Of a stretch of 64,000 nt of DNA, positions 8,417 to 16,648 are shown piece by piece. The stretch is from contig NZ_JAMBPR010000010.1 of the NCBI RefSeq assembly GCF_024206475.1, forward strand, positions 1-64,000. The letters are read 5' to 3'. Within the stretch, counting starts at the first letter, position 1. Every line of letters begins with the position of its first letter. The DNA comes from Paraburkholderia sp. CNPSo 3274 (lineage in GTDB: Bacteria; Pseudomonadota; Gammaproteobacteria; Burkholderiales; Burkholderiaceae). Below the pieces are notes generated by a model that worked only from the letters and a program-made list of their open reading frames with translations, was not told the DNA's origin and did no database searches. Made by a program: the position numbers and the translations under genes.

Positions 8417-9028
8417 TCAGTCATCCGAAATACTGCGGCGCGCGCTGTCCGGCGTGACCGGGGCGTCGAGCGCGTCGACGAGCGTCCGCCGCCCCGCGTC
8501 GAGGATTTCGTCGGCGAAGGCCGGATCTGTGCCTGCAATCGCACGCGACAGCACGAGTGCTCCCACCATCTGATTAAACGCTGCAATCGCATCGCGACGG
8601 GTTTGTTCCGCCGTCGCGCCGTCCGTGGCGATCATGCCAGCCAGCCGGTCGAGATACGCGGCGAGGCCGCGCGTATAGGACGCACGCGCCGCGTCGGTCA
8701 TCCGGGGAGCGTCGCCCGCGAAGCCGGACAGCGGGCACCCGGCCTCGATGTTGTCGCGGTGCGGGGTCGACAGGTAGCGCGCCGCCTGCTTCACCAGGCT
8801 GCCGGCGTTCGGCGAATCCGCATAGTCTTCCATCGCCTTTTCCATTACCGCGGCGACCAGCGCGTCCTTCGACTTGAAGTGGTTGTAGAAGCCGCCCTGC
8901 GTGAAGCCGGCTTCCTTCATCAGCTCCGCCAACCCCACGGCGTCGACTCCGCGCGCCCGGAACAGCCGCTCGGCGGCCGCGACAATCGCATTCCGGTTCT
9001 CGGCGGCCTGCTGTCGTGACACCCCCAT
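8417..9028 (-). CDS. TetR/AcrR-family transcriptional repressor
   Basis: A 203-residue TetR-type regulator. Residues 5-55 hold the helix-turn-helix (AAENRNAIVAAAERLFRARG, LAELMKEAGFTQGGFYNHFK, SKDALVAAVM). The remainder is the helical ligand domain with PLSGFAGDAPR, as in AcrR-like repressors of the TetR_C_33 type. The ATG at 9028 follows TAAGGGAGGG, a strong site; the 15-residue upstream extension of the open frame is unlikely. It is divergent from an SDR gene, and long inverted-repeat arms lie between them, the usual arrangement for a TetR repressor controlling a neighbouring oxidoreductase. Confidence 0.9.
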   Translation of the reverse strand: MGVSRQQAAENRNAIVAAAERLFRARGVDAVGLAELMKEAGFTQGGFYNHFKSKDALVAAVMEKAMEDYADSPNAGSLVKQAARYLSTPHRDNIEAGCPLSGFAGDAPRMTDAARASYTRGLAAYLDRLAGMIATDGATAEQTRRDAIAAFNQMVGALVLSRAIAGTDPAFADEILDAGRRTLVDALDAPVTPDSARRSISDD

Positions 9029-9070
9029 CGATCCCTCCCTTATCCCGGCGATCGCGTCGATTGAAAAACA

Positions 9071-9143
9071 CAATGTCGATCACCATTGACATACTCGAGT
9101 GACGCCGACACAATGCGCCATAAGACGATGGTGATCGACATTG
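9071..9143. promoter_or_regulatory. Pair of inverted TetR operator candidates
   Basis: CAATGTCGATCACCAT at 9071-9086 is the exact reverse complement of ATGGTGATCGACATTG at 9128-9143, separated by 41 bp. Each arm also contains a weaker internal dyad (TGTC-N10-GACA in the first). They sit between the divergent tetR (9028) and SDR (9363) genes. The symmetry suggests two regulator sites, one per promoter. Confidence 0.6.
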
Positions 9144-9362
9144 ACATGAGTGTAGCCGAGTTTCGCCCACAACGCGAAGCAACGCGGGCGCGGCACGGGT
9201 GGCGGTCCAGGTCCATCGCGGTCTTTGATGCCGGCGGGCGGCGGAGGTTGGCGCCGTTCGGCGGTGCAACTGTTCGGTACGCAATGGCAGGTTTGTTTTC
9301 ACCGGATCTCACGCGCGCGGCGAACCGGCGCACATGCGATTCATCATGCGAAAGGATGGGAT

Positions 9363-10067
9363 ATGAAGATCGAAGGTGCTGTTGTTTTCGTGACGGGCGC
9401 GAACCGCGGGCTTGGCCTCGAGTTCGCGAAACAGGCGCTCGAAAGAGGGGCGCGCAAGGTCTATGCAGGCGCGCGCGATCCGGCCAGCGTGACGCTGCCG
9501 GGCGTCGTGCCCGTGAAGCTCGACGTGACCGATCCGGTCGCCGTGGCCGCTGCCGCCGAAGCGGCGCGCGACGTCACGCTTCTGATCAACAACGCGGGCA
9601 TCGCGCGGCTCGGCAGCCTGATGGACGACGGCGCGCTCGACGCGCTGCGCGATCACTTCGAAACGAACGTGTTCGGGATGCTGGCGATGTCGCGGGCGTT
9701 CGCGGGCAACCTCGCCGGCCACGGCGGCGGCGCGATCCTGAACGTGCTGTCGGTTGCGAGCTGGGTGAACCGGCCGATCCTCGCCGGTTACGGCGTGTCG
9801 AAATCGGCCGCGTGGGGGCTGACCAACGGCCTGCGTCATTCGCTGCGCGAGCAGCACACGCAGGTTGTCGGGCTGCATGCCGGTTTTATCGATACGGATC
9901 TGACGCGCGGGCTGGAAGTGCCGAAGGCGACGCCGGCCGACGTCGTGCGTCAGGCATACGACGCGATCGAGGCCGGGGCGGAGGAAGTGTCTACCGACGA
10001 GTTCACGCGGCAGGTGAAGGCCGGGCTGTCGGCAGGCGTCTATCTGGACGAGCCGGCGCCGCGCTGA
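9363..10067 (+). CDS. SDR-family NAD(P)-dependent oxidoreductase
   Basis: A 234-residue classical short-chain dehydrogenase: cofactor motif TGANRGLG at 11-18, NNAG at 76-79, and catalytic Tyr143 and Lys147 in YGVSK with a Ser in the preceding LSVAS strand. The ATG at 9363 is preceded by AAAGGATGG. The open frame extends 46 residues further upstream through the operator region, which I reject. It is controlled most likely by the divergent TetR. The substrate is unknown; TetR/SDR pairs of this type usually act on small aldehydes, ketones or quinones. Confidence 0.88.
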   Translation: MKIEGAVVFVTGANRGLGLEFAKQALERGARKVYAGARDPASVTLPGVVPVKLDVTDPVAVAAAAEAARDVTLLINNAGIARLGSLMDDGALDALRDHFETNVFGMLAMSRAFAGNLAGHGGGAILNVLSVASWVNRPILAGYGVSKSAAWGLTNGLRHSLREQHTQVVGLHAGFIDTDLTRGLEVPKATPADVVRQAYDAIEAGAEEVSTDEFTRQVKAGLSAGVYLDEPAPR

Positions 10068-10275
10068 AGGCGCCGAAGCGCCCGCTCGTCGCGCGCGCTC
10101 GCACGCGACGGACGGGCCTTCCGGTCAGGCCGACAGGCCACGGATGACCGCGAGTAACAACATCGCGCCGAAGCAGCGCAGCGTGGCGGGTTTGCGGCTT
10201 GCAATGGCGTCTACGTTGCGGGTATCAGACAGCGTGTTTTGACTCGACACCGAAGATTCCGCCAATAAGGTGGCT

Positions 10276-10887
10276 TCAAAAATGCATCGGCAACACGGTG
10301 CCAATCGCGACGAAGAGACTCCCGCATACCCGATTGAAAGGTCGTCCAACGCGACCGAGCCAAGGTCGAATCCGGTTCGCAGCGCTCGCCAGTGCATATT
10401 CCGTAATGAACTCCGTCGCCATGAAGGTCAGGGCCACTGCCGCATACTGAGAAACGAGATTGTGGTGCGGGTCAATAAATTGCGGCAGCAGTGCGCTGAA
10501 GAACAGCAAACCCTTGGGATTGGTCGCAGACGACAGAAGGCCGAGTCGAAACAGCGACCAGCCGCTGCCGACTGCCGGTACTTCGCTCATTTCAACCGTT
10601 GTCGGCGGGGAGCGCCACACGCGCACGCCGAGCCAGATCAGATAGGCTCCGCCAATCAGCTTGAGCACTGTGAGCCAGAGCACCGAAGCCCTCACCAGCG
10701 CTCCAATGCCGAACATGCACAGTGCAATAACAGCGGCAAAGCCCAACAGCGCGCCCGCGATGGTGAACAAGGTTTTTCGGGTCCCGTACATCGCGCCATG
10801 CGTCATCGCGAGAAGCCCGTTCGGACCCGGTGACAGAGACATGCCGACCGAAGTCAGGAGAAAGATAAGCCACGTATGAAATGCCAT
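10276..10887 (-). CDS. LysE/RhtB-family amino-acid exporter
   Basis: A 203-residue inner-membrane protein with about six helices. It opens with the family signature TSVGMSLSPGPNGLLAMTHG and has the conserved GGAYLIWLGVR and SSATNPKGLLFFSALLPQFI segments. Members export amino acids or their analogues using the proton gradient. The ATG at 10887 has TTGAGG at good spacing; an alternative TTG four codons upstream is less likely. It lies 71 bp downstream of the SDR gene at 10959-11750 on the same strand, so a two-gene operon is plausible. Confidence 0.88.
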   Translation of the reverse strand: MAFHTWLIFLLTSVGMSLSPGPNGLLAMTHGAMYGTRKTLFTIAGALLGFAAVIALCMFGIGALVRASVLWLTVLKLIGGAYLIWLGVRVWRSPPTTVEMSEVPAVGSGWSLFRLGLLSSATNPKGLLFFSALLPQFIDPHHNLVSQYAAVALTFMATEFITEYALASAANRIRPWLGRVGRPFNRVCGSLFVAIGTVLPMHF

Positions 10888-10958
10888 CTGATACCTCAAT
10901 CAAAGATGCTGGACAAAGCAAGCCGTTCGGCTGAGAGGGTTGGGTTCCGTGCCTGCCA

Positions 10959-11750
10959 TCAGAGCAGCGCCCGCCCGAGGCCGCCGTCCACCTGAACGGT
11001 CGTGCCGTTGATATAGCTGGCACGTCCGGAGGCCAGAAACGCGACCAGCGCGCCAAGTTCTTCCGGTCGCCCGAGGCGCTTGAGCGGCACTTCGTCAGCC
11101 AGTTCGGCGAGGCCTTGCTGCTCGCTTTTTCCCTCGGCGAGCTTGTTTTTCAGGGCCGATTCGCGAACCCGGTCCGTCAGGATCATTCCGGACGCGACGT
11201 TGTTGACCGTGATGCCGTAATCGCCTGCCTCGCGTGAGAGCAATTTCGCCAGACCGACAACGCCCATGCGCATGCTCGTCGAGAGAATCGAGCCTTGAAT
11301 GGCATGACGCACCGAATAGCTGATGATGTTGATCACACGCCCTTCACCGGTGCGGCGCAGATGCGGCAGCGCAAGCCGGGTAAAGCGCGCGACGGAAAGA
11401 AAGCTCAGTTCGAAGGCGTTTTGCCATGCGTCGTCGTCGAATGCGTCGAACGCTCCGAACGGGGGGCCGCCGGCATTGTTCACGAGGATATCGAGAGACG
11501 CGAAGCGGGCGACGGTGTCGTCGATTGCACGCTGCGCGTGAGCGGCGTTGCGAACGTCGATAGTCAGTGCCTCAGCGTTCGTCACGCCTGCTTCGCGCAG
11601 TTGGTACAGCGCCTGCTCACGACGCTCGTTACCAGGCGAACCGATCATCACGTTCGCGCCTTCGCGTCCAAGTTCGATCGCACTCGCGAGGCCCAGACCA
11701 CGCGACGCGCCGAGCACGAGCGCGGTTTTTCCAGTCAGATTGAGGTTCAT
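10959..11750 (-). CDS. SDR-family protein lacking the canonical Tyr-x3-Lys
   Basis: A 263-residue short-chain dehydrogenase-like protein. The cofactor motif GASRGLG (14-20), NNAG (91-94) and the C-terminal INGTTVQVDGGLGRALL are intact. In the catalytic strand, where Tyr-x3-Lys normally stands, residues 153-162 read GSILSTSMRM, so the acid-base Tyr and Lys are absent. A known subgroup of 3-oxoacyl-type SDRs has this LS-x-S-x-R pattern, so this may be family-typical rather than damage. AGGAGA precedes the ATG. It is divergent from the LysR gene at 11892. A decayed second copy of the same pair lies at 19060-19380. Confidence 0.85.
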   Translation of the reverse strand: MNLNLTGKTALVLGASRGLGLASAIELGREGANVMIGSPGNERREQALYQLREAGVTNAEALTIDVRNAAHAQRAIDDTVARFASLDILVNNAGGPPFGAFDAFDDDAWQNAFELSFLSVARFTRLALPHLRRTGEGRVINIISYSVRHAIQGSILSTSMRMGVVGLAKLLSREAGDYGITVNNVASGMILTDRVRESALKNKLAEGKSEQQGLAELADEVPLKRLGRPEELGALVAFLASGRASYINGTTVQVDGGLGRALL

Positions 11751-11820
11751 GACACGTCTCCTGCAAGGTTGACAGGGACAAAGTCTAGGTATGAGCCTGC
11801 GGAACATAAATGAAGGATGC

Positions 11821-11837
11821 TGTAATCGTCCATTACA
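11821..11837. promoter_or_regulatory. LysR-type operator candidate in the SDR/LysR divergent promoter
   Basis: TGTAATCGTCCATTACA is a perfect 6+6 inverted repeat with a 5-bp spacer, fitting the T-N11-A shape of LysR boxes. It lies 54 bp upstream of the LysR ATG and 70 bp from the SDR start. Confidence 0.55.
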
Positions 11838-11891
11838 AATATGAAACGATCAGGATAAGCTGTCGGGAACCACAAGACCTGGCGAGTTTGT

Positions 11892-12755
11892 ATGGACTGG
11901 AATCAACTGCGATTTTTTCTTGCCGTGTACCGGCATCGCACCCTGGCGGGTGCGTCGCGCGAGCTCGCCAGCAATTCGCCGACGGTGAGTCGCCAGATCG
12001 CGGCGCTCGAACACGACCTCAAGGCAAAACTGTTTCTGCGAACGCCACGCGGTTACGTACCCACGGAAGTCGCAGACGGACTGCTCGAGCTTGCCACGCG
12101 CATGGAGGCTTGTGCGCTTGAGATCGAGCGTCACGCGGGTGGCGCGGACGCTTCGTTGAGCGGGATAGTGCGCATCGGCACATCCGATGCGCTTGGCACC
12201 GGCTATGTGCTGCCGGCGGTCGCATCGGTACGGCGAGCATATCCGGCTATCCGGATCGAAGTGGATATCGCGTCAGCGTTTTCAAACCTGTCGCAGCGTG
12301 AGAGCGATATTGTCGTGCGCAACGTGCGGCCCGTGGAGTCCGCGACGATCGTGCGCCGCCTGCCGGGGCTGACAACCGCGCTCTATGCGAGCGAAGGCTA
12401 TCTGGCAGAACATCCGCCACTCGCCGATATGAGCGACGTGCTCGCGCACGAGCTTGTCACGCTCGTGGGGGGCGGCAAGATTCGCTGGTTCCCACCGCTC
12501 TATCCGGCACGGGCGAAAATGCGTGCGCCCGGCCTGCAGGTGAATTCGATTCTTGCGCTCGTTTCGGCGTTGCAGGCGGGGGCCGGCATCGGTGAGTTAC
12601 CCACCTATATCGGCGACGCGGCGGCGGGTCTCGTGCGCGTGCTGCCGGACCTCACGGCGGCTTACGACGTCTGGATCGGTACACATGGTGATCTTCATCG
12701 CACCGCGCGTGTGCGGATTGTAGTGGACGCGATTTCCCGACAGTTCGCCAGCTGA
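11892..12755 (+). CDS. LysR-family transcriptional regulator
   Basis: A 287-residue LTTR. Residues 1-60 are the winged helix (DWNQLRFFLAVYRHRTLAG, then NSPTVSRQIAALEHDLKAKL, then RTPRGYVPTE). The rest is the periplasmic-binding-protein-like effector domain. It belongs to the subgroup opening with a tryptophan (MDWNQLRFF). It is divergent from the SDR gene at 10959-11750 and probably controls it, and the LysE gene behind it, through the palindrome at 11821. A fragment of a very similar regulator is preserved at 19201-19380. Confidence 0.9.
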   Translation: MDWNQLRFFLAVYRHRTLAGASRELASNSPTVSRQIAALEHDLKAKLFLRTPRGYVPTEVADGLLELATRMEACALEIERHAGGADASLSGIVRIGTSDALGTGYVLPAVASVRRAYPAIRIEVDIASAFSNLSQRESDIVVRNVRPVESATIVRRLPGLTTALYASEGYLAEHPPLADMSDVLAHELVTLVGGGKIRWFPPLYPARAKMRAPGLQVNSILALVSALQAGAGIGELPTYIGDAAAGLVRVLPDLTAAYDVWIGTHGDLHRTARVRIVVDAISRQFAS

Positions 12756-12884
12756 GCGATTTAACCAAATCGTTGCATCGACCGGTTGAATCCGCCGCCG
12801 GCTACAGCCGACCACATCAGGCGGTAGTCGACCCAGTCGATTTTCATGTTGCTCAAAGGCAGTCGTGCTGGAAAAGGTGTGCGC

Positions 12885-13025
12885 CTATCCCACGATGCCA
12901 AGGACGAACGCATTCACGGCCAAAAGCAATAGAAACAGGATCGCAGGCAGATAGCGTATGGCGATTGATCCAGCATCGCGCTTGCGCGAACTGGGTGTCG
13001 CATTGAATCCTGCTCGTTTTCTCAT
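12885..13025 (-). CDS. Small single-pass membrane protein, 46 residues
   Basis: An ATG at 13025 opens 46 codons. The N-terminal half is basic (MRKRAGFNATPSSRKR) and the C-terminal half is one strong hydrophobic helix (LPAILFLLLLAVNAFVLGIV) ending at the stop, so an N-in single-pass inner-membrane protein is predicted. GAAGG lies upstream. It is the last reading frame on the strand of the aminotransferase operon, 110 bp after the 69-residue gene. I do not recognise a family. It could be spurious, but the charge and helix pattern is not random-looking. Confidence 0.4.
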   Translation of the reverse strand: MRKRAGFNATPSSRKRDAGSIAIRYLPAILFLLLLAVNAFVLGIVG

Positions 13026-13135
13026 TTCGAAGGCCTTCAAAGTGGTGCCCGACGACGATGCACCCACCGCAGTGAGGCGGCGGGGTTTCACGTCACAGCG
13101 GTGAAGGTTCACGGCAACGAACAGCGATGCCGTGT

Positions 13136-13345
13136 TCAGTAGGCAGCAGCCATCGACAGCAGCAGATAGCGCATGAGTTCGATTTCTTCGTCGACCAGCG
13201 CGGTCGGGTTGGCGCTGTCGTCCGTCGATGGCGGGGGCGCATCTGCGCCGATGGCTGTGCAGTTCGGCGCTTCCAGGGCGGTGCAAGACGCGTTGCCGCA
13301 GTCAGCGGCAGCGCGCCGAAGCAACCGGCTCAGCGCGGCGATCAC
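13136..13345 (-). CDS. Small hypothetical protein coupled to the sulfur dioxygenase gene
   Basis: A GTG at 13343-13345 overlaps the TGA of the upstream dioxygenase gene as GTGA, a common translational-coupling arrangement, and AGGATCT precedes it. The 69-residue product starts VIAALSRLLRRAAADCGN, has three cysteines near residues 16, 21 and 29, and ends in an acidic stretch (VDEEIELM) plus a short hydrophobic tail (RYLLLSMAAAY). No family is recognised. Three Cys in a protein next to a persulfide-oxidising enzyme are suggestive of sulfur handling, but that is only a guess. Confidence 0.42.
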   Translation of the reverse strand: MIAALSRLLRRAAADCGNASCTALEAPNCTAIGADAPPPSTDDSANPTALVDEEIELMRYLLLSMAAAY

Positions 13346-14208
13346 GAAAGATCCTCGACGAAATGCGCCTCGTCGATCGGAATCCGCATATAGCGGCGGC
13401 CATTTCGGTCGGAAGCCGGCAGCCGTCCGCCGCGCAGATTGACCTGCATCGCGGGAAACAGCAGCGCGGGCACCTTCAACGTGAGATCGCGCGTGGTTCG
13501 CATTGCAACGAATTCGCTTTCGCCAATGCCGTCGCGCACATGAATATTGTGTTGCCGTTGTTCGGCAATCGTCGTCGAGAAGCGGACGTCGCGCCCCGCA
13601 GGCGGGTAGTCGTGACAGACAAATACGCGAGTCGATTCGGGCAGTGCCAGGAGCCGCCGGATCGACGCGTAGAGCGTTTGCGCATCGCCACCCGGGAAAT
13701 CGCAGCGTGCCGTGCCCAAGTCGGGCATGAACAGCGTATCGCCGACGAACAGCGCATCGCCAACCAAATAGGCCGTGTCTGCGGGCGTGTGTCCAGGTGT
13801 CGGAATTGCACGCGCCGTCATTGTGCCGATCGTGAATTCTTCCTCGGGGCCGAATAGACAATCAAAGCCGTGGTCATCGGCGAGATCGAACGTCGTCGAG
13901 AACAGCGAGCGCACGTCGGCGATACGCGCGCTCGTAGCGATGGCGCCGCCCATGCGCCGTTTCAGTTCAACTGCGCCCGATAGATGATCCGCATGTGTAT
14001 GCGTTTCGAGAATCCATCCGACGACCAGTTGCTGGGCACCGATAAACGCGAGGATGTGATCGAGCGACGCAGTCGATGCGCGCCCCGAGGCCGCATCGTA
14101 GTCCAGTACTGGGTCGATCACCGCACAGGTCGAACCAGCGCCCGCATAAACGATGTGACTGACAGTGCCCGTGACTGCATCATGAAAGGATTGAACGTGG
14201 GGAAACAT
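13342..14208 (-). CDS. MBL-fold sulfur (persulfide) dioxygenase, ETHE1/Blh type
   Basis: A 288-residue metallo-beta-lactamase-fold protein. The metal site is complete: HTHADH at 70-75, His140 in PTPGHTPAD, Asp157 in FVGDTLF and His199 in VCHDY. The signature MPDLGTARCDFPGGDA and the segment EQRQHNIHVRDG are those of Blh-type sulfur dioxygenases, which oxidise glutathione persulfide to sulfite and GSH with a mononuclear iron. No fused rhodanese or DUF442 domain is present. AGGAG precedes the ATG at 14208. It is the fifth gene of the minus-strand operon, 22 bp after the methyltransferase. The nearby YeiH-type exporter could remove the sulfite formed. Confidence 0.85.
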   Translation of the reverse strand: MFPHVQSFHDAVTGTVSHIVYAGAGSTCAVIDPVLDYDAASGRASTASLDHILAFIGAQQLVVGWILETHTHADHLSGAVELKRRMGGAIATSARIADVRSLFSTTFDLADDHGFDCLFGPEEEFTIGTMTARAIPTPGHTPADTAYLVGDALFVGDTLFMPDLGTARCDFPGGDAQTLYASIRRLLALPESTRVFVCHDYPPAGRDVRFSTTIAEQRQHNIHVRDGIGESEFVAMRTTRDLTLKVPALLFPAMQVNLRGGRLPASDRNGRRYMRIPIDEAHFVEDLS

Positions 14209-14230
14209 AACACTCCTGAAACGTGATTTT

Positions 14231-14920
14231 CTACATGCACGAAGCGCGCACGAGAAAGAACGTGCGTTGCGCGGCGGGGGCGGGCGCCGCTGACCCGTGA
14301 TCGACATAGCGTTCGATCTGCACGTGATCGAAGCCGGCTTCGAAGCAGGCTTCGCGAAAAGCGGTGGGTCCGTAGACGCGAAAGCCGTGGCGGCTGAACG
14401 GGATCGACAGCGCCGCTTCGGGTGTCATCGCTGCGATCACCAGTTGCCCTTCGTCGCGCAGCACCCGGCGGATTTCCCGAAGGGCCGCCAGCAGGTCCGG
14501 CCAGAAGTAGACGCTGTTGATCGCGATGGCCTTGTCGAACGAGGCGTTCCCGTAGGGAATGCTGGCGACGTCCGCCGTCGTGAGCGCGATGCGTCCGCTT
14601 GCGAGCAACATGACGTTGCGTTCACGAGCTGCGGTTGTCATCGTCGGTGATATGTCAATGCCGACGAGCGTGAGCCGCGGTGCACGCGTCAGCACGGATT
14701 CGATATGGCCGCCGTTGCCTGGCCCGATCTCGACGATGCGTTCGTCCGCTCGCAGATCGAGCCTGGTGAAGGCTGCGTCGATCAACGCGGCGTTGACGCG
14801 CTCCATCATGTCGCCAACCGCGAGGCCGGTCTCGGCCTTAGGACACGCGAGGTGCGACATCAGGGTATCGATGTCGATGCCCGCGAGCGTATCGTTGGTG
14901 TTATCAGCTCTGGAGGTCAC
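14231..14920 (-). CDS. Class I SAM-dependent methyltransferase
   Basis: A 229-residue Rossmann methyltransferase. Motif I is RIVEIGPGNGGHIESV (about 61-76), the acidic residue ending strand 2 is in LTLVGIDIS, and post-motif blocks are LTTADVASIPYG and ALREIRRVLRDEGQLVIA, as in UbiE/Methyltransf_11 proteins. The GTG start at 14920 overlaps the symporter stop by 17 bp and has GGGAG ahead. The methyl acceptor is unknown; within a sulfur-linked operon a thiol or a sulfur amino-acid derivative is plausible. Confidence 0.87.
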   Translation of the reverse strand: MTSRADNTNDTLAGIDIDTLMSHLACPKAETGLAVGDMMERVNAALIDAAFTRLDLRADERIVEIGPGNGGHIESVLTRAPRLTLVGIDISPTMTTAARERNVMLLASGRIALTTADVASIPYGNASFDKAIAINSVYFWPDLLAALREIRRVLRDEGQLVIAAMTPEAALSIPFSRHGFRVYGPTAFREACFEAGFDHVQIERYVDHGSAAPAPAAQRTFFLVRASCM

Positions 14921-16427
14921 CTTCTACTCCCTTTTCCTGCGGTTTCATGAAAAGGAACGACGACGCGAGGACGACGACGAAGTTGGCAAGCAACGCGATC
15001 ACAGCGGCATAAACAGGCATCGCGAGCGCGCCGACATGAATCGTGTAAATCGCGGTCTTGAAGCCGTTCCCGGCAATCATCCACGTTCCTGTGCCCAGCC
15101 CGGCTATCCAGCCTGCCATCAGACTGCGTGCGCGCACGGCGGGCACGAAGAGACCTAGCACGACGGCAGGCAAGGTCTGCGTAATCCACACGCCCCCGAG
15201 TAACTGCAACTGAATCGCGAACTGCACGGGCACGAACAGCACGAAACCCAGCGCCCCGAACTTGACGAACAGCGAGACCTGCTTTGCCACCCGGGTCTCG
15301 CGCGCTGCGCTGCAATACGGCGCGAAATACGGCCGCCACACGTTGCGCGTGAACAGATTGGCCGCGGCAATCGACATGATCGCGGCGGGCACCAGCGCGC
15401 CGATGCCGATCGCGGCGAACGCGATGCCGACGAACCACGAAGGGAAGTAGTGCAGGAAAAGTGCGAACACCGCGAAGTTCGGGCCGTACTGCCGGAACTG
15501 ATCCGCGTACTCGGGCATCGCGCCGACACCCGCAGCGAGCGCCATCACACCAAGCAGTGCGACGAAGGCGAGCAGCAGCGAATATGCGGGGAGCAAGGCC
15601 ATGTTGCGGCTGATCACGCGGTCGGATGAGGCGGAGAGTGTTGCCGTCATCGAATGCGGATAAAGCAGCAACGCAAGTGCCGAGCCGAGCGCGAGTGTCG
15701 CATACGACGAGTAGGCGTTGAGGCTCGTGGCGTCCGGCGCTTTCAGCAGCAGCTTCGCTGGCGGCAACGCCGCAAACATGTGACCGAAGCCGCCAAGCCG
15801 CGCCGGGATCACGATCAGTGCCCCGATGATCGTCGCGTAGATCAGCAAGTCCTTGACGACAGCGATCATCGCGGGCGCGCGTAATCCGCTCGACCACGTA
15901 TAGACCGCGAGCACGCCGAACGCGACGAAAAGCGGCGCTTCGCCGAGCCAGCCATGCGTCGGCAAACCGAGCGCGCCGAGCGTGACCCGAATGCCGACCA
16001 GTTGCAACGCGATATACGGCATGGTCGCGAGAATGCCTGTCAATGCTATCGCGAGCGCAAGTGGGCGGCTGCCAAAGCGCTGTTCGATGTAGTCGGCGAG
16101 GGTCACGTGACCATGCTTGCGCGCAACGCGCCACAGGCGCGGCAAGACGAGAAAGCCGAGCGGAAACGTGATGATGATGTACGGGACCGCAAAGAAGCCC
16201 GTCGCGCCCGCAGCGAAGACGAGCGCCGGCACGGCGACGAAGGTATACGCGGTGTAAAGGTCTCCGCCGATCAGGAACCAGCTCATCACGGTGCCGAAGC
16301 GCCGACCGGCGAGTCCCCATTCGTGAATGGCGCTGAGATCGCCGCGCCGCCAGCGTGCCGCCGCCATGCCGAGCGCGCTCACCAGCGCAAAGAGTGCAAC
16401 AAAGATACCTATGGACATTACGTTCAT
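14904..16427 (-). CDS. Sodium:solute symporter (SSS family)
   Basis: A 507-residue, about 13-helix transporter of the SSS family. Landmarks include FLIGGDLYTAYTFVAVPALVF near the sodium site, ARKHGHVTLADYIEQRFGSR, the conserved SSGLRAPAMIAVVKD, and AIGIGALVPAAIMSIAAANLFTRNV (split here into shorter runs: AIGIGALVPAAIMS and IAAANLFTRNV). The ATG at 16427 overlaps the DUF3311 stop (ATGA), so the longer open frame to 16913 is rejected. DUF3311 plus SSS pairs import organic acids or amino acids. With an aminotransferase in front, an amino acid is the likely cargo. Confidence 0.9.
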   Translation of the reverse strand: MNVMSIGIFVALFALVSALGMAAARWRRGDLSAIHEWGLAGRRFGTVMSWFLIGGDLYTAYTFVAVPALVFAAGATGFFAVPYIIITFPLGFLVLPRLWRVARKHGHVTLADYIEQRFGSRPLALAIALTGILATMPYIALQLVGIRVTLGALGLPTHGWLGEAPLFVAFGVLAVYTWSSGLRAPAMIAVVKDLLIYATIIGALIVIPARLGGFGHMFAALPPAKLLLKAPDATSLNAYSSYATLALGSALALLLYPHSMTATLSASSDRVISRNMALLPAYSLLLAFVALLGVMALAAGVGAMPEYADQFRQYGPNFAVFALFLHYFPSWFVGIAFAAIGIGALVPAAIMSIAAANLFTRNVWRPYFAPYCSAARETRVAKQVSLFVKFGALGFVLFVPVQFAIQLQLLGGVWITQTLPAVVLGLFVPAVRARSLMAGWIAGLGTGTWMIAGNGFKTAIYTIHVGALAMPVYAAVIALLANFVVVLASSFLFMKPQEKGVEGDLQS

Positions 16428-16648
16428 GCGGCACCTTCTTGCGATCGCGCGGCGGCCTTGCGCACGGCGCGCGCGTCGAGCAGGCCAGCCGCGCCCGTCA
16501 GCAGCGCGCCCGCGACGACGCAGCCCGTTTGCCACCAGTAGAAGAATGGCCAGCCATCGAGCGTTGGCGTGACGCGGTTGTAGAAGGGCACGCAGAGTGC
16601 GGCGACGATTGGCGAGGCAAGCAACAGAAGAGTCAGCCGGGTTGTCAT
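16424..16648 (-). CDS. DUF3311 small membrane partner of the SSS symporter
   Basis: A 74-residue, two-helix membrane protein. The motif VPFYNRVTPTLDGWPFFYWWQ is the DUF3311 signature. Such proteins are nearly always encoded just before an SSS symporter and are thought to be a transporter subunit. Both ends overlap neighbours by ATGA (aminotransferase at 16645-16648, symporter at 16424-16427), so the three genes are translationally coupled. Confidence 0.88.
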   Translation of the reverse strand: MTTRLTLLLLASPIVAALCVPFYNRVTPTLDGWPFFYWWQTGCVVAGALLTGAAGLLDARAVRKAAARSQEGAA

